DNA of 64,000 nucleotides from Nocardioides sp. BGMRC 2183 (GTDB taxonomy: Bacteria > Actinomycetota > Actinomycetes > Propionibacteriales > Nocardioidaceae). The DNA lies in NCBI GenBank assembly GCA_008123405.1, contig VSSA01000002.1:310001-374000 (forward strand), given 5' to 3'. A program made the translations under genes and the position numbers. Under the pieces are notes generated by a model. That model was not told the DNA's origin. It did no database searches and worked only from the letters and a program-made list of their open reading frames with translations. How positions within the stretch are numbered: position 1 is the first letter of the stretch; each line of letters begins with the position of its first letter. Below, in pieces: positions 17,185 through 25,540 of the stretch.

Positions 17185-17951
17185 TCGCGCTCAGTACCGA
17201 GGCACCTCGCGAAAAGGTTGCGCAGCTCGGTGAAGTGCCATTCCGACGCCTCGTGATTGAACATCGAGGTATCGGCCATCGTGTAGCCGTGCGGTGCGCC
17301 TGGTCGAGTGGTCGAGTAGTGCTGCACGCCAGCGGCGTCGAACGACGCGTTCATGGTGGTGATGTCAGACTCCGGCATCGAGCGGTCTTTGTCGGCATAT
17401 CCGGAGAGCACCTGGGCGCGGACGCGGGTGATGCAAGTGTGTGGGCTGTCGTCCGCCTCGGTCACTAGGCCACCAGTGTGGAACATTCCGATTGCAGCGA
17501 CGCGGTCAGGCTGTTGCGCGGCCGCACGCAGTGCCAGCCGTCCCCCCATGCAGTAGCCCGTGATACCGATCGCGCCCGGAGCAACGTCCGAGGTCGCGTC
17601 GAGGAGAGCGAGATAGCACTCGAAGTCCCGGGCAGCCCGATCCGCGGTGTGCGCGGCGAGCATTGGCATCACGGTGGGGAAGAACTTCTCGCGTGCCTCG
17701 GGCTCCCGAAGGTCGGTCTTCGGTGCGATCTCGGCCGAAGTGCCGTCTCGGTAGAAGACGTTGGGAGCGAGGACGACGTACCCCCAGGTCGCGATCCGGT
17801 CGGCGATCTCCTCGATCTGAGGACGCAGCCCGATCGCGTCCATGTAGAGAAGCACGCCGGGATGCGGGCCTGGACCCTCCGGGCATGCGAGGTGGGCCTC
17901 GCACGTTCCGTCGGGAGCCGGGAAACTGATCCGTTCGCCGCTGGTTCTCAT
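17181..17951 (-). CDS. Dienelactone hydrolase family protein
   Basis: A 256-residue alpha/beta hydrolase with a Cys nucleophile in GITGYCMGGRLAL (Cys about 134), an Asp in SGYADKDRSMP (about 190) and a His in GAPHGYTM (about 218), the Cys-Asp-His triad of the family. Dienelactone hydrolases turn dienelactone into maleylacetate in chlorocatechol pathways, but many relatives act on other lactones or esters. The remnant next to it resembles maleylacetate reductase, the following step, so this gene may be a survivor of a broken aromatic operon (inference). Confidence 0.88.
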   Translation of the reverse strand: MRTSGERISFPAPDGTCEAHLACPEGPGPHPGVLLYMDAIGLRPQIEEIADRIATWGYVVLAPNVFYRDGTSAEIAPKTDLREPEAREKFFPTVMPMLAAHTADRAARDFECYLALLDATSDVAPGAIGITGYCMGGRLALRAAAQQPDRVAAIGMFHTGGLVTEADDSPHTCITRVRAQVLSGYADKDRSMPESDITTMNASFDAAGVQHYSTTRPGAPHGYTMADTSMFNHEASEWHFTELRNLFARCLGTERD

Positions 17952-17991
17952 GGTGCCCTCCTCTGTTGCCTGTGCTCTCCGGTCACCATCC

Positions 17992-18441
17992 TCACAGTGC
18001 GGCGGTCAGGATCTGTAGCGCGTCCTCCGCGGTGACCGACCGTGGCACCCGCGTCAGAGCCCAGTCGTCCATGGCATGGCGGACGATCTCTGGCAGGTCC
18101 GTCGGCTCGATACCGACCGATCGCAGGTTGTCGGGGACGCCCAGGCCTCGTGTGACTTCTCCGACCGCAGAGGTCACCGAGGCGATCGTCGGCGGTGCCT
18201 GCCGAAGGCCGAGGGCCGTCGCGATTTTCTGAAGTCCGGCCGTGGACTCCTTGGCGTTGTATCGCAGCGCGTGGCTGAGCAGGATCACCTCGATCGTTCC
18301 GTTGGAGGTCGTCTAGCGAGGGCCCGCGGCGTGGGAGAGCGCCTGGGCCAGCCCGCCGCCGGTGAAGTCGCTTCCCTGGCCACAGATCAGGGCGGCGAGC
18401 ATCAGGCGCAGGCGGAGGTCGCTGTCTCGGGCCGACTGTTG
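17992..18441 (-). pseudogene. C-terminal remnant of maleylacetate reductase / iron-containing alcohol dehydrogenase
   Basis: On the minus strand, LMLAALICGQGSDFTGGGL and QALSHAAGP match the metal-binding His region of the family. An in-frame TAG (18313-18315) interrupts the frame, which then continues in the same phase (EVILLSHALRYNAKESTAGL, later NLRSVGIEPTDLPEIVRHAM) to the natural stop at 17992. The N-terminal nucleotide-binding half is missing: homology ends abruptly near 18441, where another gene remnant begins on the other strand. It lies directly upstream of the dienelactone hydrolase on the same strand. Confidence 0.75.
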
Positions 18442-19053
18442 AGTTGCGGCGTGAGGTCGGCGGCTTCGTGGACGGCTGGCGGGTGGCCGAGGACGTCGAC
18501 CTCGTTTGGCGCCTCGTCGATGCCGGTCGGCTCCAGCTACGACCCCGAGATCGAGGCGCTGCACGATGTGCGACCCAGCCTCCGGGGGAGGCCCGGTCGC
18601 AAGTTCGCGCCCGCCGCGCCGCGCCGTCGCTGGCTCTGAGCGCTGCTGCGCTGCTGCAGCGGCGGTGGTGGTCGCACCCGGTCGCCGCGGCTCTCACCGC
18701 ACGCTCCCTTGCGCCCCGCCTTCCGATGGCCGACGGCCGGGTGACGGTCGCCGCCCGTCTCGCGCTCTGGGGCCGGCTGGGACGTCCGCCAGGAGGCGGG
18801 CCTGCTGTTGCGGCAGTGGTGGCCCGGTCACAGTGCTCGCGGCCATCTTCAGACGGACCGTCCGCCGCGCGGTGGTCTCGGCGGCCCTGGTCGATCTCGC
18901 CGTCGTCACCGAGGAGCGCCCGATCTCGATCCGGCGACTGCACTCCTCGGTCGACGGCTCGACGACCTCGCCTACGGTGCCGGGCTGTGGTGGGGCGTGA
19001 TTCGGGGTCGGACCGTGGTGCCACTGGCTATCCGCCGCCCGCGACGTACCTGA
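18442..19053 (+). pseudogene. Frameshifted C-terminal remnant of mycofactocin glycosyltransferase (MftF-like)
   Basis: Pieces of a GT2 glycosyltransferase of the MftF type occur in order but in different frames: VGGFVDGWRVAEDVDLVWRL, then YDPEIEALHDVRPSLRGR, then LLQRRWWSHPVAAALTA, then VTVLAAIFRRTVRRAVVSAA, and finally RLDDLAYGAGLWWGVIRG up to the stop at 19051-19053. At least four frame changes are needed, so it cannot make an active enzyme. The N-terminal half is absent. MftF glycosylates the redox peptide mycofactocin. Identification rests on motif recognition alone. Confidence 0.65.
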
Positions 19054-19118
19054 CCGGCTGGCTGTCTGCTGCGCCTGCCCGCAGCCATGACGTCGACCGA
19101 CCGCCCGGCGGCCTCCGA

Positions 19119-20330
19119 TCAGACGGTGAGTGCCGCAGCCTGGTGTTCCTGCAGGTCACGACGCAGTCGCAAGAACCGGCGTGGGTTGTGGAAGGTGGCG
19201 ACCGCGACCAGCTCGCCGTCGCGCTGGAACCCGAACACGGTGCCCCGGTCAGCCCCGTCCGCGCCGGGTTCCAGGACTCGCACGGACGTCGCGAGGTCGA
19301 CCCGTCCGGCCAGCTGGAAGTTCACGTCGTACTGGGTGCTCCAGAAGTACGGCGCAACCGGGGTCATGTCCGGCGCGCGACCCACCAGCGCAGCGCCCAG
19401 GACCGCGGCCTGGTTGCCGGCGGAGGTCCAGTGCTCGTGGCGCGGGGCGTCGCCGTGGACGGTGTCGTCCCAGGCAGCGACATCGCCGAGTGCCCACACG
19501 TTCCCGGCGGCCAGGCCGAGGACACGGCCGTGACGGTCGCAGTGGAGACCGCCGCGCCCGTCGATCCCGAGCCCGGCGAGCCAGGAAGTGCTCGGCTCAG
19601 CGCCGATCCCGACGACGACCTGGGCCGCCTGCAGCTCGCTGCCGTCGGCGAGGCGGACGACGACGCGGTGCGGCTGCTCCTCGATCGCGGTGATCGCCAT
19701 CCCGGTGCGGATCTGCACCCCCTCCGCCTCGTGCAGGCGGGTGAAGTAGCGGCCGACCTCGACGCCGAGCACGGCTGCCAGCGGTGCATCGGCCAGCTCG
19801 ACGACAGAGACCCGACAGCCACGACTGCGTGCGGCCGCAGCCACCTCCAGGCCGACGAAGCCACCACCGACGATGATCAGGTCAGCGGCAGCGCCGCTCT
19901 CGGCGTCCCCGAGCGCCGCGTGCAGCCGCAGGCTGTCCTCGAGGGTGCGGACCCGATGCACACGGCCACCGACTGCGGCGCCCGGCCAGGTGCGCGCCGC
20001 CACTCCGGTCGCCACGACGAGGTGGTCGTAGCCGACCCGGCGGCCGTCATCGAGGACGACGTTGTGCGGGGTCGCGCCGACGACCCGGTGGCCGAGCCGC
20101 AGCTCGATCCTGTCGTCGGCCAAGCGCTCGGGCGACGTCAGTGCGGTCCGTGCGACGTCCCAGTCCCCGGTGAGGATCTGCTTGGACAACGGCGGGCGGT
20201 CGTACGGCGGATGCTGCTCATCCCCCACCAGCAGGATCCGGCCGTCGTACCCGTTGCCCCGGATCGCCTCCGCAGCGCGGAGGCCGGCCAGTCCGGCGCC
20301 GACGATCACGACACCGTGTGGCTCGCTCAC
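19119..20330 (-). CDS. NAD(P)H-dependent ferredoxin/rubredoxin reductase
   Basis: A 403-residue FAD protein of the putidaredoxin-reductase type. An FAD Rossmann motif is at the N terminus (VVIVGAGLAGLRAAEAI), the NAD(P)H motif in IIVGGGFVGLEVAAAA (about 155-170), and a second FAD contact near GNVWALGDVA. Such enzymes pass electrons from NAD(P)H to the small ferredoxins that feed P450s. It is the only such reductase here and could serve the ferredoxin at 29697 and the six P450s (inference). The upstream flavoprotein overlaps its start by 4 bp (ATGA). Confidence 0.9.
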   Translation of the reverse strand: MSEPHGVVIVGAGLAGLRAAEAIRGNGYDGRILLVGDEQHPPYDRPPLSKQILTGDWDVARTALTSPERLADDRIELRLGHRVVGATPHNVVLDDGRRVGYDHLVVATGVAARTWPGAAVGGRVHRVRTLEDSLRLHAALGDAESGAAADLIIVGGGFVGLEVAAAARSRGCRVSVVELADAPLAAVLGVEVGRYFTRLHEAEGVQIRTGMAITAIEEQPHRVVVRLADGSELQAAQVVVGIGAEPSTSWLAGLGIDGRGGLHCDRHGRVLGLAAGNVWALGDVAAWDDTVHGDAPRHEHWTSAGNQAAVLGAALVGRAPDMTPVAPYFWSTQYDVNFQLAGRVDLATSVRVLEPGADGADRGTVFGFQRDGELVAVATFHNPRRFLRLRRDLQEHQAAALTV

Positions 20331-21949
20331 GCCACGTCGCCGTTTCCGGTCCGTGCGGCCGCGTGCTTGCCGGCCAGGTAGCCGTAGGTCAGGCCGCGCA
20401 TGTTGGCGACCCCGCTCTGCAGCGCAGCGCCGATGTCGTCGCGACCGGCGGAGTTGCCGACGGCGTAGAGACCGTCGACCGCACTGCTGTCATACCGGGT
20501 CACCTGGGCGTGCTTGTTGACCGACAGCCCGGCGGATCCGATGCCGAACTGGACCCGCGACATCCGGGCCGCATAGAACGGGGCGCGGCTGATCGGCCCG
20601 AGGCTCGGGTTGTGATCGGTTGTGGTCTCGGTGTCGGTGAAGAGCTCCATCGACCACGGCTGCTCACCGCGGCCCCATTCGGTGTCGCGGCCCCCTTCGC
20701 ACATCCGGTTGTAGTCGGCCACGGTCGCCTCCAGCGCCTCGGCATCGATGCCGGCCGCCTCGGCGAGCTCCGCGATCGTGTCGCCGCTGATGGCCAGGTC
20801 GAGGGAGGGTGCGCGGGCCGCGTCGATCTCCAGGTAAGCAGCGTCGAAGATCAGCCAGCACGGCCAGTTGGGCAGGCTGTGGTCGGCGCCGTCCATGGTC
20901 TGCATCGCTGCCGATAGTGCGGGATAGAAGGACTCGTTGGCGAACCGCATGCCATAGCGGTTGACGATGATCTCGTGTGGGTTGACTGCCCGGTAGGAGG
21001 AGTGCAGGTCGTGGCCGTCCTCATCGATGAGGCCGGTGGGGAATCCGACCTGCATGACGTTGCGAGCGGCGGGCTGGTGGGTGATGGCGGCGCCGGTCGG
21101 TGCGGCCATCAACAGGTGGTCGCCGGTGATCCCGGCGGGCGCGGCGCTGCCGTGGGCGTCCAGGACGCCTTCGAAGCGGTGCACCAGGTCGGGGTTCCAG
21201 TCATAGCCACCGGTGGCCAGTACGACGCCCTTGCGCGCGGTCACGGTCACCTCGCCATCTGGCCGCGCGATGCGCACACCGGTGACCCGCCCGTCGGTGA
21301 TCATCAGCTCCCGGGCCGGGCTCTCGGTCCAGATCTCCGCGCCGGCCTGCAGGGCAGCGCGGACGAAGTGCGCTGCGAGTCCCTCGCCCATCTGGACGAA
21401 CCGGCCGCCGACGCTCCCCTCCGCGCCGTCCTTGCCGAGTCCTCCGCCGCTGGACCCGATCGGCGAGCGGCGCAGCTTGGGTCCGAGATCGCCCAGCGAC
21501 GCGAGGTCGATCTCCTCGGGCTCGATGTAGCGGCCGTCGGCAGCGGCGTGCGGGAACCGGGGGTAGTAGTAGTCCGGCAGGTCCTTAATCACGCGAGCGG
21601 CGAAGCCATGCTCGGCTTCGAAGTACTCCAGAGCCTCCTTGGAGGCATGCACGAGGTGCGCGGTGCGCGCGGGGTCACCCCAGCCGCCGGCCAGCTCCTC
21701 GAGGTAGGCGATGCCGTCCTCGACGGTGTCCTCGATGCCCAGCTCGGCCTGCTGGCGGGTGCCTGGGATCCAGACCTGTCCGCCGGAGTAGGCGGTGACC
21801 CCGCCGACGAGCGCGGCCTTCTCGACTAGGAGGACGGTCGCACCCGCCTTCGCCGCGGTGGCGGCTGCGGCACAACCGCCGACCCCGGAGCCGATGCAGA
21901 CGACGTCCACCTCGAACCGTTGCTGGCGGGGGCTTGCTGGTTGATTCAT
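20327..21949 (-). CDS. FAD-dependent dehydrogenase, 3-ketosteroid delta1-dehydrogenase/fumarate reductase family
   Basis: A 540-residue flavoprotein. The FAD dinucleotide motif is VVCIGSGVGGCAAAATAAKAG, of which VCIGSGVGG is at about residues 17-25. VGGVTAYSGGQVWIPG is the signature of KstD-type enzymes, and the C-terminal FAD contact reads YAVGNSAGRDDIGAALQSG. Family members desaturate 3-keto rings or reduce enoate bonds. The ATG at 21949 was chosen because homology starts there; the frame stays open upstream. It faces the acyl-CoA dehydrogenase gene across a 117-bp promoter region with an inverted repeat and is coupled to the ferredoxin reductase gene. Steroid specificity is not proven. Confidence 0.85.
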   Translation of the reverse strand: MNQPASPRQQRFEVDVVCIGSGVGGCAAAATAAKAGATVLLVEKAALVGGVTAYSGGQVWIPGTRQQAELGIEDTVEDGIAYLEELAGGWGDPARTAHLVHASKEALEYFEAEHGFAARVIKDLPDYYYPRFPHAAADGRYIEPEEIDLASLGDLGPKLRRSPIGSSGGGLGKDGAEGSVGGRFVQMGEGLAAHFVRAALQAGAEIWTESPARELMITDGRVTGVRIARPDGEVTVTARKGVVLATGGYDWNPDLVHRFEGVLDAHGSAAPAGITGDHLLMAAPTGAAITHQPAARNVMQVGFPTGLIDEDGHDLHSSYRAVNPHEIIVNRYGMRFANESFYPALSAAMQTMDGADHSLPNWPCWLIFDAAYLEIDAARAPSLDLAISGDTIAELAEAAGIDAEALEATVADYNRMCEGGRDTEWGRGEQPWSMELFTDTETTTDHNPSLGPISRAPFYAARMSRVQFGIGSAGLSVNKHAQVTRYDSSAVDGLYAVGNSAGRDDIGAALQSGVANMRGLTYGYLAGKHAAARTGNGDVA

Positions 21950-21981
21950 GGCGGACACCTTCGCGGGGACGGCAAGATGGG

Positions 21982-22012
21982 ATAACCTCAATCTAACGTT
22001 GGTAGGTTTATA
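21982..22012. promoter_or_regulatory. Inverted repeat in divergent promoter
   Basis: ATAACCT (21982) and AGGTTTAT (to about 22012) form an interrupted inverted repeat around an inner AACGTT. It lies between the starts of the KstD-like gene (21949) and the acyl-CoA dehydrogenase gene (22067). Probable regulator-binding site. Confidence 0.45.
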
Positions 22013-22066
22013 TGACAACGGTCGCCGGAGCCGGCAACCCCCAGCACTGTCGCGAAGGAGATCCCG

Positions 22067-23281
22067 ATGGACCACGAGGAGCCGGCGGCACCGCGCCGCA
22101 CGCTGGAGCTGCAGGCACAACTGTGGGAGTTCATGCGGGAGGAGGTCTTCCCCGCCGAGCCGGTCTGGGCCGCCCACCTGCGTGAGCACGGGGAGCACAG
22201 CTATCCCGATGTGATGGAGGAGCTCAAAGCCTCCGCACGGCGTCGCGGTCTGTGGAACCTATTCCTGCCGGCGGTCTCCGGCCTGAGCAACGTCGAATAT
22301 GCGCCGATCGCGGAGATCACCGGCTGGTCGCCGGTCATCGCGCCGGAGGCGATCAACTGTCAGGCCCCGGACACCGGCAACATGGAGACGCTGGCGCTAT
22401 TCGCCACCGACGAGCAGAAGAAACGCTGGCTCGAGCCCCTCCTGGCGGGCGAGATCCGCTCGGCGTTCGCGATGACCGAGCCGGCGGTGGCCTCCTCGGA
22501 CGCGATCAACATCGCGATGACGATGCAGCGCGACGGCGACGACTACGTCATCAACGGCCGAAAGTGGTGGATAACCGGCGTCGCCGACGAACGCTGCCAG
22601 GTCTTCATCGTGATGGGCAAGAGCGCCCCGGACGCACCTAGCCACCGTCAGCAGTCGATGGTGCTGGTGCCCCGGGACACCCCGGGCCTGACCATCGAAC
22701 GGCACCTGCCGATCTTCGGCTATCAGGATCAGCACGGGCACTCCGAGCTGATCTTCGACGATGTACGGGTGCCAGCGACTAGCCTCCTGGCCGAGGAGGG
22801 CGACGGGTTCCGGATCGCGCAGGCGCGCCTCGGCCCGGGCCGCATCCATCACGCGATGAGAGCGATCGGGATGGCGGAGCGGGCGCTGGCGCTGATGGTC
22901 AGGCGTGCCAAGGAGCGCGTCGCCTTCGGTGCGCCCCTCGCCGACAACCCTGTCGTGCAGCAGCACATCGCCGACTCCCGGATGGACATCGACCTGGCCC
23001 GGCTGCTGGTCCAGCACACTGCCGGCCTGATCGACACCCGTGGCGCCAAGGGCGCGCGCGCGGAGATCTCCCAGATCAAGATTGCCGCACCCGCCGCCGC
23101 GCTGCGGGTGATCGATCGCGCCATCGAGATCCACGGCGCGGCGGGGGTCAGCGACGACACGCCGCTGGCCTACTTCTATGCGTGGGCGCGGGTGCTGCGC
23201 ATCGTGGACGGGCCGGACGCCGTCCACCGCCGGACCATCGCTCGCGAAGAACTGCGGGCTGTGCGCCCGTTCGAGGGGTGA
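22067..23281 (+). CDS. Acyl-CoA dehydrogenase (ACAD10/11-like)
   Basis: A 404-residue flavoenzyme. The FAD/acyl-CoA region contains AFAMTEPAVASSDAINI (about 140-156), WWITG, and the C-terminal helix motif YFYAWARVLRIVDGPDAVH. MRAIGMAERALALM marks the core. A good ribosome site, GAAGGAGATCCCG, precedes ATG 22067. It is followed after 7 bp by a phosphotransferase gene. In ACAD10/ACAD11 proteins the same two domains are fused and act on 4-hydroxyacyl-CoAs, so this may be a split version (inference). The first step is alpha-beta desaturation in beta-oxidation. Confidence 0.92.
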   Translation: MDHEEPAAPRRTLELQAQLWEFMREEVFPAEPVWAAHLREHGEHSYPDVMEELKASARRRGLWNLFLPAVSGLSNVEYAPIAEITGWSPVIAPEAINCQAPDTGNMETLALFATDEQKKRWLEPLLAGEIRSAFAMTEPAVASSDAINIAMTMQRDGDDYVINGRKWWITGVADERCQVFIVMGKSAPDAPSHRQQSMVLVPRDTPGLTIERHLPIFGYQDQHGHSELIFDDVRVPATSLLAEEGDGFRIAQARLGPGRIHHAMRAIGMAERALALMVRRAKERVAFGAPLADNPVVQQHIADSRMDIDLARLLVQHTAGLIDTRGAKGARAEISQIKIAAPAAALRVIDRAIEIHGAAGVSDDTPLAYFYAWARVLRIVDGPDAVHRRTIAREELRAVRPFEG

Positions 23282-23288
23282 GCGAGCG

Positions 23289-24362
23289 GTGAGCGCCCCG
23301 ACGAGCGGATCCTCCGCGACGCTGGCCACCGATCTGACGGCCGCCGAGCTGGTGGCTGTCGCCCGACAGATGGAGATGGGTGGCGCCACGCTCGCCGGCC
23401 CGCTCACCGCCGACCGGATCGTCGGCGGTCGCTCCAACCTGACGTTCGTGCTCACCGATGGCCGGGACCGCTGGGTGCTGCGCACCCCACCCCGCGCGGG
23501 ACGGACTCCGTCGGCCCACGACGTGGAGCGCGAGTTTCGGGTCTGCAGCGCGTTGCAAGACGGGCTGGTGCCGGTGCCGCGTCAGGTCATCTCGGTGACC
23601 GACGAGCACGACCTCGGCGGACCCTACGTCGTTGCCGAGTTCGTGGCCGGTGCCAGCGTGCAGTCCCGGAGCGAGCTCGACGCGCTCGACGAGACGCGGC
23701 TGATCGGGACCGTGTCCGCCCTGGTCGAGACCCTGGCGGCATTGCACCGCGTCGATCACGTGGCCGTCGGGCTGGAGCGGTTCGGTCGCGCCGACGCCTA
23801 TGCAGCCCGCCAGCTCAGACGCTGGAGCGGCCAGTGGCAACTCGTGGCTCCCGACGACGCCGACGTGCGTACGGCGGCCGCCGAGCTCCAGTCGCGTCTC
23901 GCGGCAGCGATCCCGGAGCAGCGCGCGGTCGCCATCGTGCACGGCGACTATCGGATCGACAACACCATCCTGGCGCTGACCGGCGCTGACGGGCCGCGCG
24001 TCGCCGCGGTGCTGGACTGGGAGCTCGCCACCATTGGCGACCCGGTCGCCGACGTCGCGATGATGTGCGCCTATCGCGACCCGGCCTTCGACCTGATCGT
24101 CGGCGAGACCTGCGCATGGACGAGCTCACGGATCGCAGACGCCGACGGACTCGCTGCCGCCTACGAGAGCGCCGGCGGAGCGAGCCTGGACCACTGGACG
24201 TTCCACCTCGCCCTCGCGCACTACAAGGTCGCGGTGATCGCGGCCGGGATCGACCATCGCTACCGGGCCGGCGCTGCCGCGGGCAGTGGGCACCAGACTG
24301 CGCGTGAGGCGGTGGCGCCGTACCTGCGAGCGGGGTTGGCGCTCGGAGCGCTGACCGACTGA
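23289..24362 (+). CDS. APH-family phosphotransferase (acyl-CoA dehydrogenase partner)
   Basis: A 357-residue kinase-like protein. The catalytic loop is IVHGDYRIDNTIL (about 218-230) and the metal-binding Asp is in VLDWELATIGDPVADVAMM. The N lobe includes IVGGRSNLTFVL. GTG 23289 was chosen as start because it follows the acyl-CoA dehydrogenase stop by 7 bp and homology begins there. Despite the aminoglycoside-kinase fold, its position suggests phosphorylation of a hydroxyacyl-CoA rather than drug resistance. Confidence 0.88.
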   Translation: MSAPTSGSSATLATDLTAAELVAVARQMEMGGATLAGPLTADRIVGGRSNLTFVLTDGRDRWVLRTPPRAGRTPSAHDVEREFRVCSALQDGLVPVPRQVISVTDEHDLGGPYVVAEFVAGASVQSRSELDALDETRLIGTVSALVETLAALHRVDHVAVGLERFGRADAYAARQLRRWSGQWQLVAPDDADVRTAAAELQSRLAAAIPEQRAVAIVHGDYRIDNTILALTGADGPRVAAVLDWELATIGDPVADVAMMCAYRDPAFDLIVGETCAWTSSRIADADGLAAAYESAGGASLDHWTFHLALAHYKVAVIAAGIDHRYRAGAAAGSGHQTAREAVAPYLRAGLALGALTD

Positions 24363-24375
24363 GCAAGGGGCGGCC

Positions 24376-25527
24376 ATGCTGACCGAGTTCCTCCCGGAGG
24401 TCAATCGAGCACAGGTGGACCGGATCCGGGCGCGGGTGGGTGACTTCGGCTGGGACGTTATGCCCGACCTGGTGGGATGGCGGGGCGGCATCGACCGCGA
24501 CCTGGTGCGTCGTCTGTGCGCCCACTGGTGCGACCAGTGGGATCCGGACGCGTGGCAGCAGCGACTCCGGCGTCGTCGACAACTCGCCGGGACAGGGGAC
24601 GGCGTCCCGGTGCACTTGATCAGGGAGCGGCCGGTGGGCGCGTCCTCCGGCCCGCCGGTGGTGCTGCTGCACGGTTGGCCGAGCTGTGTCTATGAGTTCG
24701 AGCGGCTCATCGACCCGCTGCTCGACGCTGGCCGCGAGGTCATCGTGCCGTCCCTGCCGGGCTACGGCTTCGCGACGCCGTTGACCGAGCCGGTCTCTCC
24801 TCGTCAGGTCGCCGGCCTCGTCCATCGGCTGGTCACCCACCTGCTCGGGCACCCGTCCTATGTGGTGCACGGCACCGACTGGGGCTCCCGGGTGGCCGGC
24901 TGGCTCGGGGTCGATCATGCCGACGCCTGTGCGGGAGTCCACCTCTCGATGCTCACTTCCCGCGCGGACGACGCATCGGTGGAGACCGAGGAGGAGAAGG
25001 AGTGGTCGCGTCGGTTCAGGGGCGGCCTCGCCCGGGCCGGTGGCTATCAGGCGATCCAGGGCACCCGCCCGCAGACGCTCGGCTTCGCGCTCGCCGACTC
25101 TCCAGTGGGCACGGCCGCCTGGATCTGGGAGAAGTACGCCGAGTGGGCCGACCTGCCGCGCACCGATGGTGCCTGGCCGTCGGTCGACGACGTGATCACC
25201 ACGTTCGGGGCGGACACGCTCGTCGACGTGGCGATGCTCTATCTCACGACGTCATCAATAGTCACCTCGACGTGGATGTACCTCGCGGCTGGCGACGATC
25301 CGCCGAACTACCCCGGCGATGGACTCCGGATCCCAGTCGGTGCGGCAGCCTTCCCCGACCCGTTGGCCGTGGTCCCGCCCAGGTCACTGGTGGACAAGAG
25401 CTTTGCGGTAGTGCAGTGGGACGAGCCGCAGCACGGCGGTCATTTCCCGGCATTGGAGTCGCCGAGCGAGCTTGCCGACTCGTTGCTGCGCTTCGTCCGT
25501 CGTCCCGAGGTCGCCGTGCGCAGCTGA
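24376..25527 (+). CDS. Epoxide hydrolase (alpha/beta hydrolase with EHN domain)
   Basis: A 383-residue enzyme with an N-terminal epoxide-hydrolase lid (about 1-100, including FGWDVMPDLVGWRGG), the oxyanion motif LLHGWPSCVYEFE, the nucleophile Asp in HGTDWGSRV (about 167) and the terminal His in PQHGGHFPALE (about 356). It opens epoxides to diols, which would follow P450 epoxidation. It is the third gene of the acyl-CoA dehydrogenase operon (13-bp gap) and ends against the convergent MFS gene. Confidence 0.9.
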   Translation: MLTEFLPEVNRAQVDRIRARVGDFGWDVMPDLVGWRGGIDRDLVRRLCAHWCDQWDPDAWQQRLRRRRQLAGTGDGVPVHLIRERPVGASSGPPVVLLHGWPSCVYEFERLIDPLLDAGREVIVPSLPGYGFATPLTEPVSPRQVAGLVHRLVTHLLGHPSYVVHGTDWGSRVAGWLGVDHADACAGVHLSMLTSRADDASVETEEEKEWSRRFRGGLARAGGYQAIQGTRPQTLGFALADSPVGTAAWIWEKYAEWADLPRTDGAWPSVDDVITTFGADTLVDVAMLYLTTSSIVTSTWMYLAAGDDPPNYPGDGLRIPVGAAAFPDPLAVVPPRSLVDKSFAVVQWDEPQHGGHFPALESPSELADSLLRFVRRPEVAVRS

Positions 25528-25540
25528 CCCACCGGTCAGC
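25523..25540. terminator. Bidirectional hairpin holding both convergent stop codons
   Basis: GCTGACC (25523-25529) and GGTCAGC (25534-25540) pair around loop CACC. The left arm contains the TGA of the epoxide hydrolase and the right arm the stop of the MFS transporter. Confidence 0.6.

Noticed and set aside
11246-19118. Second attachment site for the tRNA-Arg element
   Set aside because: I looked for a repeat of the tRNA 3' end (TTCGAATCCCTACAGGCGC) up to the end of the scar and beyond and did not notice one, so no attR is annotated.
18444-20381. A 645-codon open frame on the plus strand after the scar
   Set aside because: Only its first part matches MftF, and that homology shifts frame several times; the rest is antisense to the ferredoxin reductase.
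20327-21949. Firm assignment as 3-ketosteroid delta1-dehydrogenase (kstD)
   Set aside because: Family motifs fit, but fumarate reductase-like and other relatives share them and no steroid-specific gene set was found, so no symbol is given.
23289-24362. Aminoglycoside resistance gene
   Set aside because: The kinase fold is shared, but the gene is coupled to an acyl-CoA dehydrogenase and matches the ACAD-associated subgroup, so drug resistance is unlikely.
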